From positions 5,962,744 to 6,026,743 of the forward strand of contig NC_019892.1 of assembly GCF_000242455.2 (NCBI RefSeq): 64,000 nt of DNA, given 5' to 3'. The notes under the pieces were generated by a model, which was not told the DNA's origin, made no database searches, and saw only the letters and a list, made by a program, of their open reading frames with translations. This DNA is from Singulisphaera acidiphila DSM 18658 (lineage in GTDB: Bacteria > Planctomycetota > Planctomycetia > Isosphaerales > Isosphaeraceae). Below, piece after piece: positions 27,487 through 36,178 of the stretch (position 1 is the first letter of the stretch; every line of letters starts with the position of its first letter). Made by a program: the position numbers and the translations under genes.

Positions 27487-29169
27487 CTAGACGATCTGCG
27501 AGAGCCGGAGCGCCAGCCGTTCGAGGGCCGGACTACGGTCGTACTTGTCGAGATGGACGTTGAGGAGGCTGAAACTCGACGTGTTGGCCACCGCCTGTTC
27601 GAGCGCTGCGTCGAGTTCCCCCTCGGTTCGGACTTCCAGGCCGAGGCCGCTGCCGAACACTTCGGGAATCTTGTGAAAGGCCCATTCCTGAATGTCGTTG
27701 AATGGCCCTTCGAGCAAGAACCGCTCGGTGGTGTAACCGTGGTTGTTCAAAACGATGATGATGGGGTTCAGACCCTGGCGGACGATCGTCGAGAGCTCCA
27801 TTCCGGTCATCTGGAACGCGCCGTCGCCGACGATGACGAGTGCCCGCGAGCCTGGATTGGCCATCCCCGCGCCGAGGGCCGCTGGGATGGCAAACCCCAT
27901 CGACGTATAGTAGGCGGGGCTGATGAACTCGGTTTCCCGGCCCATCGACAGGTCGGCGGCCCCGAAGAGCGAGTCGCCGATGTCCGCGATCACCGTCATC
28001 GACTTGTCGAGCAGTCGATTCAACCGGGCGAAGAGCCGCCCCGTTGTCACCGGCGCGTTGTTGTCGGCGACCCAGGTGGAGCCGAACTGGTTGGGGTGGG
28101 GGGGAGGCGGTCCCTTGGCGAGCGTGAGCGACCGCGCGGTCAGGCCGCGAAGGAAATCATCGAGCCGGACGTCGCTGTAGTGGTGATAGCGGATTCGGAG
28201 GTCTTCGCTCGTGGCGTCGATGCAACGCGAGGGGTCGAGCTTGGCCGTGAAGATGCCCAGGTTGATGTCGGTCATGAAGCAGCCGAGCATCAAGAGGCAA
28301 TCCGCCTGCTCGACATACTCGGCGACCTCCGCGCGTCCCATTGCCCCCTCGTAGACCCCAGCGAACAGCGGGTGCCCCTCGGAGATCACGCTCTTGCCCA
28401 GGATCGTGGTGGCAATCGGCATCCCGGTCTGCTCGGCCAGGGCGAGGAGCTCGTCCTGGAGTCCGAACCGGTGGATCTCGACGTCGGCCAGGATCATCGG
28501 CCGCTTGGCGGCCGTCAGCATCGCCACCGTCTCGTCCAAGGCTTCGCGGAGCGCATCAGGGTCGCTCGGCGGCAGGCCGGCCGGCGGCCGGTGCGGCGCG
28601 ACCTGTTTGGCGAGAACCATGTCGCGAGGGATCTCGAGGTAGACCGGCCGCTTGTAGCGTAGAGCCGCCTCGAGAACCCGGTCGATCTCCCCGAAGGCCG
28701 TGATCGGGTCGGAAAGCACGGCCGAAGCGACCGTGATTTTTTCGAAGACCTCGAACTGGGTCTCGAATCCCTTGACCTTGTGGTGGAGCAGGGGGTTGCG
28801 GACGCGTTCGGAGAGCCCGGGCGATCCACTCAGCACGATCACCGGTGATTTCTCGGCGTAGGCCCCCGCGATGCTGTTGCAGAGGCTCAGCCCCCCCGCG
28901 CAATACGTCACGCAGACACAACTGAGCCCGCTCACCCGCGCGTAGGCGTCGGCGGCGAACCCTGCATTGTCCTCGCGTGTGACGCCCACCAACTCGATCG
29001 GGCTGGCCTCGATCATCTTGTAGAGGGTCAGGACGTAGTCGCCCGGGATCCCGAAGATGTGCTTGAGTCCCAGAGCGTGGAGCCTATCGATCAGGTACTG
29101 GCCGACCGTCGGCACGTCCGGATCCTTGGTTCCATCGCGTGCCGTATCCAGTGCCGTCGAGGTTGCCAT
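27487..29169 (-). CDS. ThDP-dependent 2-keto acid decarboxylase (pyruvate/indolepyruvate type)
   Basis: 560 residues, normal for the family. The N-terminal PYR domain has HIFGIPGDYVLTLYK and the catalytic Glu in TREDNAGFAADAYAR. The middle domain holds AKRPMILADVEIHR. The C-terminal PP domain has VIVGDGAFQMTGMEL..IIIVLNNHGYTTE, the GDG-NN ThDP/Mg site. Pyruvate, indolepyruvate or branched keto acids are all possible substrates, and the sequence alone does not decide. The ATG is preceded by AAGGAG. It is followed by the FG-GAP terminator region on the other strand, and the cyclotransferase lies just upstream on the same strand, 24 bp away, possibly co-transcribed. Confidence 0.9.
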   Translation of the reverse strand: MATSTALDTARDGTKDPDVPTVGQYLIDRLHALGLKHIFGIPGDYVLTLYKMIEASPIELVGVTREDNAGFAADAYARVSGLSCVCVTYCAGGLSLCNSIAGAYAEKSPVIVLSGSPGLSERVRNPLLHHKVKGFETQFEVFEKITVASAVLSDPITAFGEIDRVLEAALRYKRPVYLEIPRDMVLAKQVAPHRPPAGLPPSDPDALREALDETVAMLTAAKRPMILADVEIHRFGLQDELLALAEQTGMPIATTILGKSVISEGHPLFAGVYEGAMGRAEVAEYVEQADCLLMLGCFMTDINLGIFTAKLDPSRCIDATSEDLRIRYHHYSDVRLDDFLRGLTARSLTLAKGPPPPHPNQFGSTWVADNNAPVTTGRLFARLNRLLDKSMTVIADIGDSLFGAADLSMGRETEFISPAYYTSMGFAIPAALGAGMANPGSRALVIVGDGAFQMTGMELSTIVRQGLNPIIIVLNNHGYTTERFLLEGPFNDIQEWAFHKIPEVFGSGLGLEVRTEGELDAALEQAVANTSSFSLLNVHLDKYDRSPALERLALRLSQIV

Positions 29170-29193
29170 CGGTCGTCTCCTTGCTTGGAGGAG

Positions 29194-29580
29194 TCAAAAC
29201 GAATCGTGCTCGGGGACCGGGAGGGTCCGCAAACCCTTCCATCGCGTCAAAGGCCCGCGTGCTTGGGACGGAAGGGGACGGGCATAGAGGTAGACCCAGA
29301 CCAAGCGGCTTGCCCGCGTGGTCACGGCCACGCGCCGGTAAAGTCCCTCGTCCACCCCTTCATACGGATCGAGGTCACGCGTTAGTTCGATCGGATCGAC
29401 CGAGCGCACAAAACCTTCGACCCAATCCGCATTCAGATCGTCATGGCCAACGAGGGCCGGGTAAGGGCCGAGGTCAAACAGTCGGCCGCGAACCGCGTCG
29501 GCGACCCAGCCATGAGCGGCCGCCTCTTTCGATCCGTTGGGGGCCAGCGTACCGTAAGCAAACAAGAGTGAAGGAGTCAT
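29194..29580 (-). CDS. Gamma-glutamylcyclotransferase-like (AIG2/GGCT) protein
   Basis: 128 residues. SLLFAYGTLAPNGSK is the substrate-binding YGTL loop, and the conserved catalytic Glu fits in DLDPYEGVDEGLYRR. The tail VWVYLYARPLP closes the barrel. The family cyclises gamma-glutamyl amines or dipeptides to release 5-oxoproline. A longer frame starts at 29703, but the family fold begins at MTPSLLFAYG. It lies 24 bp upstream of the decarboxylase on the same strand. Confidence 0.83.
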   Translation of the reverse strand: MTPSLLFAYGTLAPNGSKEAAAHGWVADAVRGRLFDLGPYPALVGHDDLNADWVEGFVRSVDPIELTRDLDPYEGVDEGLYRRVAVTTRASRLVWVYLYARPLPSQARGPLTRWKGLRTLPVPEHDSF

Positions 29581-30291
29581 GCGTTCGGATGGACTCCAAA
29601 AGATGCGGCTCGATGCGTCCGGCTCCCAATAGTGCCATTCTGAGCCACCGGATTCGACGGCGATCCTTCCTCTTCGACTCATTCTAAACAATCTCGCTGC
29701 CATGACACGGTCGATTGGGCAAGGGGGGATGGGTTTTCCATCGACGGCGTGTGGCTCTAGTCATGCATGGCTGATCGTTGGATGCAATTGGGTCGTTTTT
29801 TTGGGAACGTTTCCGCACAAAGGCAGTAAGCCTGATGAACGTGATCGGGACTTGCGACCGGCTTGTCGTGATTTTTTGCACGACTTCGACTCATTCGAGA
29901 GAGCAATGGGTTGACAATCACCTCGATGATAGGCTTATCTGACGCCTGCGGGGGATAGTGAAGCTACAGGGAACGGGATGATCACCCCCGCCTCGGCTCT
30001 TTTTATGAGTTCGAGGGATCATCCCGCTCGCGGTCGTTCCGGGTTCTGCCCGGGGCGACCCGAGCGTGATTCCGAAGACGAGACTGAAGTCGCACGGCCT
30101 AAATAGGCTAAAGGCGAGGGCCAGCTCGATCCGAGGGATGATGTCGTCTGCAGAGATGCACCAAGGAGGGTCATTCGGTGCGGCGATCTCCCCCGTAAAG
30201 AGGGATTGGGCTTGACCATGGCGAGTTGCTTCGCCGATGGAGAGACGAACGACCGCGCCGCTTGACTGAGTCAGCAGAATGGAGTTCGCTG
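29581..30291. other. Long intergenic region with a large imperfect hairpin
   Basis: 710 bp with no credible gene. At 29974-30026, arms CGGGATGATC/GATCATCCCG enclose an inner pair CCTCG/CGAGG, giving a long interrupted stem with a T-rich loop. It could be a terminator-like or regulatory structure. Nothing else was recognised. Confidence 0.45.
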
Positions 30292-31632
30292 ATGTTCAGC
30301 CTGTCGGTATCGAGAGTGTGGGCGACCCGGAAGAGTCAGGCAAGAACGGGGTTGAAGAGGCCGCACCGCCGGCGCTGCCGTCCCGCGCCTGAGATTTTGG
30401 AAGGTCGGCAACTGCTGACCACCGGGATCAACGCGGACCCGTCGATCGCGCGTGCGGCCTTTGAGGCGAGTGCGGCCCCTACCGGTACTCGGACTTGGAC
30501 CCCGGTCAGCACCGCTCAGCGCGTGGTTCAAGGGGAGCTGACGCATTTCTGGGTGGGTTCGGCGACGACCAATCAATCGGTCGGTAAGGCCACGGCCACG
30601 ATTGATTGGGGAGACGGCGTGACGACCCCTGGATCCGCGGCTGTCTACGCCATCGACTACGTCACAGGTGCGACGGGAGATCCTACGGGGGTCCGCGTCT
30701 CTGGTGAACACCTCTACTCGACGCCCGGGACCTTCGTCGTTCGGGCGACGATCGTGGCGGCCGACGGTGGGTCGACGACGATCACGAAGACGGTCGAGGC
30801 CACCCCCGCCCTCACGCTGAGCGGAGCACTGGACCCGGCCAGCGATACCGGGACCTCGAATCTCGACGGGATTACCTCGGCGACGCAGCCCCGTTTTCAA
30901 GGGAGCGCGACCCCCAACGCCACCGTGCAGCTTTTCGCCACTCGCCAGGACGTCGGGGGAGCGTTCCCGATCGGCCAAGGCGTGGCCGATGCGCAGGGGC
31001 GATGGTCGCTGACCTCGCTCCCCCTGGCCGAGGGAACGTATACGATCACGGCCAGCGTCAGCGCCTCTGACGGCCGCGTCCTCTCGGGGATCGGCATTGC
31101 CACAGGCAACGCTGGCGGACCCTTGGTCGTCGACACGACCGGTCCTCGCGTCGTCGGGCTGACCCTCAATCCGCTGAACGCGCAGATCGAGGTGAACTTC
31201 AGCGACAACCTGTCGGGCCTGGACTCACGCGGAGTTGCGACCTCGAACGGGGCGATCCTCCAGCGCCTTGTGCGCTCGCGAGCGAACACGATCCCGATCT
31301 GGCCGCTCTCGGTCTCTGACGGAGGCAGGTCGGTCCTCCTTGGCCTGAGCCGTCCACTTGGGAATGGTCGCTACACCTTCCGAATTCCCGCCGCAGGCGT
31401 GCGGGATGTGGCGGGCAACGCACTCGACGGTGAGTTCGGGGGCTCGTTCCCAACCGGCAACGGCCAGTCGAGCGGCGACTTTGCTGTGACCTTCCAGGTC
31501 GCCAGGAGGCAAGCCACCCTGCCTCGGTCGATCCAGGCCGCCACCCCTCATCCGGTCAACGGTCTGCGGCTCTCTCCCGGTTCGTCCGGGCTGGTCGCCG
31601 CGCGTCGTGCGCTCCCGCACGTGGCTCGATAA
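30292..31632 (+). CDS. Surface protein with LEPRxLL-type leader, PKD-like and Ig-like domains
   Basis: 446 residues. The N-terminus has RCRPAPEILEGRQLLTTGI, a LEPRxLL variant. Residues 80-180 resemble a PKD domain (ATIDWGDGVTT...GEHLYSTPGTFVVRATI). Residues 190-285 match a bacterial Ig-like/adhesin repeat (STSNLDGITS-type start; TPNATVQLFA, YTITASVSASDG), and residues 290-400 another Ig-like sandwich (GPRVVGLTLNP...IEVNFSDNLSGLD..AAGVRDVAGNAL). A cell-surface or secreted adhesion role is likely. The ATG has GGAG 10 nt upstream; a 22-codon upstream extension is less likely. Confidence 0.8.
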   Translation: MFSLSVSRVWATRKSQARTGLKRPHRRRCRPAPEILEGRQLLTTGINADPSIARAAFEASAAPTGTRTWTPVSTAQRVVQGELTHFWVGSATTNQSVGKATATIDWGDGVTTPGSAAVYAIDYVTGATGDPTGVRVSGEHLYSTPGTFVVRATIVAADGGSTTITKTVEATPALTLSGALDPASDTGTSNLDGITSATQPRFQGSATPNATVQLFATRQDVGGAFPIGQGVADAQGRWSLTSLPLAEGTYTITASVSASDGRVLSGIGIATGNAGGPLVVDTTGPRVVGLTLNPLNAQIEVNFSDNLSGLDSRGVATSNGAILQRLVRSRANTIPIWPLSVSDGGRSVLLGLSRPLGNGRYTFRIPAAGVRDVAGNALDGEFGGSFPTGNGQSSGDFAVTFQVARRQATLPRSIQAATPHPVNGLRLSPGSSGLVAARRALPHVAR

Positions 31633-31641
31633 GAAGGTAAC

Positions 31642-31682
31642 AACCGCCGTTGGCCAAGGGTTGCCCTTGGCCAACGGCGGTT
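31642..31682. terminator. Strong terminator, 19-bp perfect stem
   Basis: AACCGCCGTTGGCCAAGGG and its exact complement around a TTG loop, followed by TCGTTTG. It separates the convergent PKD protein and holB genes and may work in both directions. Confidence 0.85.
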
Positions 31683-31726
31683 TCGTTTGAAGGGACTTAC
31701 CCGCGTGTTCCGTGGGGCTTGTCCCC

Positions 31727-32755
31727 TTACCCGCGCGGGTTGATCAAGGCGCCCAGATCGTGCATGAGGGAGTCAAAAATTAGGGTCAGGTTGACTTTGC
31801 GGCGGACGTGGTAGTCTGCCTCGACGCAGCGGTCGGCCAGGACGAGGACGGCTTCGGGATCGAGTCGGTTGGCCAGTGATTCCACTGCGCCTCGGTCGCT
31901 GGGATCGGGGCAGAGGGGAGCTAGTCCGGCGGTCTGCCAGAGGATGCCCCGGAAGAAGAGGGTGAGCTCGCCAACCAGCAAGCTGGCGCGGGCGCGCTGA
32001 TCGACCGACTCCTTGGGCTCCTTGACGAAGGCCGCGAAGCGAGCCGCCGAGGCGGGGGGATCGAAGCCGCGAGAGGACGCCAGCTCGTCGATCATGCCGC
32101 GACGGAAGTGGTCGAGCTCGGGGTCGGCCAACCCTCGGGCTCGGGCGACGCTCCCTTCGCCGAGCTTGGCGAGTCGCCTGGCTTCGCCGGGGTCATTCGC
32201 GACGTTCTGTTCGAGCAGCAATGCGGTCAGCTCATCCTCGGGGAGCGGGTCGAAGCGAACGACCCGGCAGCGGGAGATGATCGTCTCGAGCTGAAGCTCG
32301 GCCGAGGTGCCGATCAGGATCAGGACCGACTTGTCCGGCGGCTCCTCCAGCGTCTTCAGGAAGGCGTTCGCCGCCTCCTCGTTCATGTCGTCGGCGTCGT
32401 CGACGATCGCGAGCTTTCGCCCTCCACGGGCTGGCTTGAGGCCGAGGTCGAGGCAGAGGCCGCGGATCACCTTGATCGGGAGCTCGTGCTTGTCCTCGGG
32501 GCGGGCCACCTGGAGAACGTCCGGGTGGTTGCCTGCTTTGACCTGGAGGCAGGACGGGCACTTCTGGCAGGGGGCCAATGCCGTTGGGTCGGCCTGCTCG
32601 CAGAGGAGTGCCTGGGCCAAGGTCAGCGCAAACGTGCGTTTGCCGATCCCGTCGGGGCCGACAAAGAGGAAGGCATGCGGGAACCGCCCTTGCGCCAGGC
32701 TGCGCCGCAAGTTCTCGACGACCCGGTCATGACCGCGGACCGAGTGCCAGGCCAC
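31727..32755 (-). CDS. holB: DNA polymerase III subunit delta'
   Basis: 342 residues. The clamp-loader AAA+ signs are VRGHDRVVENLRRSLAQGRFPHAFLFVGPDGIGKRTFA (modified P-loop), the four-Cys zinc module CQKCPSC, LAIVDDADDMNEEAANAFLKTLEEPP and the SRC motif ISRCRVVRF. It is part of the sliding-clamp loader at the replication fork. A GTG with AGGTGGAG just upstream is the likely start. This places the start within the 3' end of tmk, a 29-bp overlap and typical of tmk-holB pairs. A longer frame exists but begins inside tmk sequence with no fold support. Confidence 0.88.
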   Translation of the reverse strand: MAWHSVRGHDRVVENLRRSLAQGRFPHAFLFVGPDGIGKRTFALTLAQALLCEQADPTALAPCQKCPSCLQVKAGNHPDVLQVARPEDKHELPIKVIRGLCLDLGLKPARGGRKLAIVDDADDMNEEAANAFLKTLEEPPDKSVLILIGTSAELQLETIISRCRVVRFDPLPEDELTALLLEQNVANDPGEARRLAKLGEGSVARARGLADPELDHFRRGMIDELASSRGFDPPASAARFAAFVKEPKESVDQRARASLLVGELTLFFRGILWQTAGLAPLCPDPSDRGAVESLANRLDPEAVLVLADRCVEADYHVRRKVNLTLIFDSLMHDLGALINPRG

Positions 32756-33413
32756 GCTCCACCTCACTTTGAATTCGGGATGAGACGACTTCGGGCTCGG
32801 CCGAGGCATCGACCACAACGATGGGCGCGGGGTAGTACGAACAGGTGCCCTTGGCCGAATCCCGCGCGGCTTCCAGGAAACCGTCCCGAACCTTGGCATG
32901 GTAGGCCAAGGGCCGGTCTTCGATCCGATCCCGCGCCTCGCCGACCCGGCGACGCGCCAGGTCGGGTGGGACGTCGAGGACCACCGTCAAGTCGGGGAGC
33001 AACTGGCCGGTCGCCGCCAGGCCGACGCGGCCGATCTCCTCGATCGAGAGGCCGCCAGCGTATCCTTGGTAGACGAGGTTGGCCAGCAGATAGCGGTCGG
33101 AGACCACGACCTGGCCACGCGCCAGCGCTGGTCGGATAACCTCCTCGACGAGTTGGGCACGGCTCGCCATGTAGAGAAGCATCTCCGCCCGAAGCGAGAG
33201 ATCCACCGTGTTGCGATCGAGGAGGATCTGACGCAGTCGGTCGCCGAGCGAGGTTCCCCCTGGGTCGCGGCAAGTCACGACCTCAAGCCCGCGCGTTCGG
33301 AGCCAGGTGGCCAGCGCAGCCGCCTGGGTCGACTTGCCCCCGCCGTCGGGGCCGTCCAAGGCCAAAAACAAACCCCTCGTCGAGACGGGCTTTGAAGGAT
33401 CGTGCCAGGGCAT
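32727..33413 (-). CDS. tmk: Thymidylate kinase
   Basis: 228 residues. FLALDGPDGGGKSTQ is the P-loop, TCRDPGGTSLGDRLRQILL carries the DR(E/D)PGGT thymidylate-binding motif with Asp in place of Glu, and VVVSDRYLLANLVYQG is the conserved DRY segment. The enzyme phosphorylates dTMP to dTDP for DNA synthesis. It is co-transcribed with holB, which starts inside its 3' end. Confidence 0.93.
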   Translation of the reverse strand: MPWHDPSKPVSTRGLFLALDGPDGGGKSTQAAALATWLRTRGLEVVTCRDPGGTSLGDRLRQILLDRNTVDLSLRAEMLLYMASRAQLVEEVIRPALARGQVVVSDRYLLANLVYQGYAGGLSIEEIGRVGLAATGQLLPDLTVVLDVPPDLARRRVGEARDRIEDRPLAYHAKVRDGFLEAARDSAKGTCSYYPAPIVVVDASAEPEVVSSRIQSEVERGLALGPRS

Positions 33414-33450
33414 CGTGGCATTTTAGCCGGGAACGACCCTCGACGAAAGC

Positions 33451-34401
33451 TCAGCCGGCGAGATCCGCAAAGGCGGGACCGGAAGATAGGGACCGGCTGC
33501 CTTTGCCGAGACCGGTGGTAGCGCAGGCCGTTAGCCCCTTCCTGTTCGCGGGCACGCTTGCCCGGGGTATAGCGGCCTTTGCCAGCCCCGTAGGGGCGAC
33601 CGTTTCTAGTGGGTCATTTGGCTTGCTTGTGGCCATAAGTGGGTCTCCCGGCTCGGCGAAGGGGGACACGCGTGCATGCCCCCGAGCCGCCGACCCGGTG
33701 GTGACCTTGAAGACGTTCGTGCCGCTGGGTCCCCGCGGGTGGTCGGCCTTGCAGCCCCGGCCCACCACGGGCATCAGGAACGGCACCCGCGCCTGTTGGA
33801 GATAGCGAATCACCTCGACGCTGGAGAACTCGCGGTCCAGGGCCGTATACCGGACCTTGACCCCAGCGGCGCGGACTTGCGTCAGCAGCTCGCGGACGAC
33901 GTCGGCCATCGTCATGTCCCGGGTCACGGCGGTCAGGGCGATGGTGTAGCGCCGCCCTTTGCGAATGACGTAGGCGGTGCTATAGCCGAAGAACGAGCAG
34001 GTGCCCTTCTTGGCCTTGCTCCGCACGACGTGGGGGTTGGTCCTGGCGTCGGCGCCGTAGTAGGGGAGCAAGGTGGTATCGTTGGCGATGACCTGGGCAC
34101 GCCGCCGCAGGGCCTTGGGCAGGTGGCCCTGCAGCGCCGCCTGGACCCGGCGTCGGAGCCGGTCGTAGTCGGGGAGGGTGGCATAGAGGGCGGTGGCGAG
34201 GGCATGCTCGTCGGGGACGCCACGGAGAACGCGGCAGGTGTCGGAGAGGGAGCTGATCCGGGCGGCGGCGGCGAAGAGGACGGTGAGGATGGTCTCGGCA
34301 GCGACCCCCTTGGCGTTGGTAAGCTTCAAGTGGGGCTGGAAAGTCTAAACGGCGTAGCGATAGACTTGGGCGGGCGTCAGGGTGCTGGTGGACTTGCGCA
34401 T
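33451..34401 (-). pseudogene. ISH3-like IS4-superfamily transposase remnant (premature stop, C-terminus lost)
   Basis: An ATG at 34401, with GGAGGG 5 nt upstream, opens MRKSTSTLTPAQVYRYAV and then meets an in-frame TAG (34345-34347). The frame then continues as TFQPHLKLTNAKGVAAETILTVLFAAAARISSLSDTC and onward to a DDE-like segment (VIANDTTLLPYYG; VRYTALDREFSSVEVIRYLQQARVPFLMPVVGRG). The expected last third of an ISH3-like transposase is missing; the rest of the frame is unrelated sequence. Both defects make it inactive. No terminal repeats were found. It lies 38 bp upstream of tmk. Confidence 0.72.
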
Positions 34402-34583
34402 CGTACCCTCCGTGAGTGACGGGTTGAGCACAAGTCATTTTCATGGAGGAGCTTGAGTCTGTCACGCCCTGGCGTTCCCTCGACTCTCGATTACCGAACC
34501 ACTGAGTTTGAGTTGAAGGGGAGGCCGCCCCGTGGTGGACTGGGTCACGACCAAGATCGCCAGCCACACGGAGGACCTCCCCC

Positions 34584-36097
34584 ATGAACACGCTATCGCT
34601 GCGCACCGTCGTTCGCAATGCCGCCGCCGTCTTCTCGGGATGTTACGGGGCGGTCACACGCCGCGCCGAGCAGGCCGGTTGCAGCCGACAGACCCTCTAC
34701 CAGCACGCCCGCCTGCTCGAGCGGCGGTTGCAACCGCAAGACACCGCCCCGGCCGCGGTCGAAGTCCCGATCGCCGCCCCAGCCCAGGTCGCCCGCCTCG
34801 ACCAACCCACCCGGCGACGACTGGCGGTGACCGCCTTCGCCATGGGGATCAGCACCCGCCAGATCGAGGACCTGCTCCGCGTCATCCTCGGCGAGGAGGG
34901 TCCCGATCACGCCACCATCGGCCGCTGGGTCGCCGACGCGGCCCACTCGGCCCGACCGGTCCTGAAGGCGATCGACGCGGCGTGCGTCCCCAAGGTTGGC
35001 ACACTCGCCGTGGACGAAATCTTTTTTGGGGGCGGCCGACTTTGGTCGGGATCGAGCCGGCGAGTATGACGGCCGTCTTCTGTCAGAACGCGGCCGACCG
35101 CAAGGCCGAGACATGGGCGGACCAACTCGAGCCTTTTGAGAAGGTGGAATTCGTCATTTCCGACGCCGCCAAAGGGATCGCGGCGGCGGTGGTGGAAGTC
35201 ACTCAGGCCCGTCACGACGCTCCCACGACCGCGGCATTGGAGCACGGGTTGGACGTCTTCCACACGACGAGGGAAGCCCAGCGGATCCTGGCCCAGCACT
35301 GGCGACGCGCCGAGGCGGCCTGGGAGAAGGCCGAGACCGCCGCCAGCAAAGTCGCGCAGGCGAAACGGCAAGGGATCGACGCGCGGGGCGCGGCCCAGAC
35401 CGCCCGCGCCGCGTGGCGGCCGGCGCTGGCGTCGTTCGAGCCAGTTGAACGTCTCGAAGCGGCCTGGAATCGGGCGCACGCGGCGCTGGAGTTGTTCGGC
35501 CTCGACGGCCGGCTCAACGACCGCGGCCGCGCCCAGGCCGAGATCGTCGCGGCGCTCCGTGACCTGGGCGGTGACGACTGGTCGAAGGTGCGGAACTTCT
35601 TGAACGACCCACGGAGCCTGGCGTTCCTGGACCGGATGCACCGCCGGTTGGAGCGGGCCGAGCCGCGTCGCCAGTGGCGTGAGGCGATGGCCTGGCGGTG
35701 GTGGCTGCGTCACCGCCGGCCTCGACCGGCGGACCCGCGGACGGCTCTGGTGCAAGCCGTCGCCCGCGACGGCGAACTCGATGAGGAGGAACGAGCCTCG
35801 TACGCCCGCGTGGCGGCGGTGCTGAGTGACACGTTCCGAGCCAGCAGCGCGGTGGAGTGCATGAACAGCGTGTTGCGGATGCAACAGTCGCGACACCGCC
35901 GGATGACCCAGCCGATGCTCGACCTGAAGCGGCTCTACTGGAACAGCCGGCCGTTCCGCTCCGGCCCCCGGAAAGATGTCAGTCCCTACCAAGCCCTGGG
36001 CCTAAAACTGCCCACGTACGACTTCTGGGAGTTGCTCCATACCAACCCAACCCCCCAGTTGACGCAACAACTGTCAACTCAAGGAAATACCGAGTGA
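34584..36097 (+). CDS. DUF6399-like transposase, frameshifted near base 35033
   Basis: The first part (162 codons from an ATG with GGAGG upstream) has a helix-turn-helix (AGCSRQTLYQHARLLERRL; MGISTRQIEDLLRVILGEEGPDHATIGRWV) and ends LAVDEIFFGGGRLWSG before a stop. The match resumes in the -1 frame as GRPTLVGIEPASMTAVFCQN and runs to base 36097 with DDE-type features (EFVISDAAKGIAAAVVEV; SSAVECMNSVLRMQQSRHRRMTQPMLDLKRLYWN). The junction is TTTTTTGGGGGC. One extra G, or a -1 slip, would give an uninterrupted protein of about 504 residues. It could be a recent mutation or slippage-based expression. The family name is my reading, not certain. No terminal repeats were found. Confidence 0.6.
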
Positions 36098-36178
36098 GAC
36101 AATCCCGAAAAATCCGCGGTCGGAACTACGCAAGTCGGTGCCAATGAAAGACTTTTAGTCTAATTTCGTGGCATTCCC

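Noticed and set aside
27322..28662. 446-codon frame on the plus strand opposite the decarboxylase
   Set aside because: The minus-strand protein has all ThDP motifs; the plus frame is Arg/Asp/Gly-rich noise.
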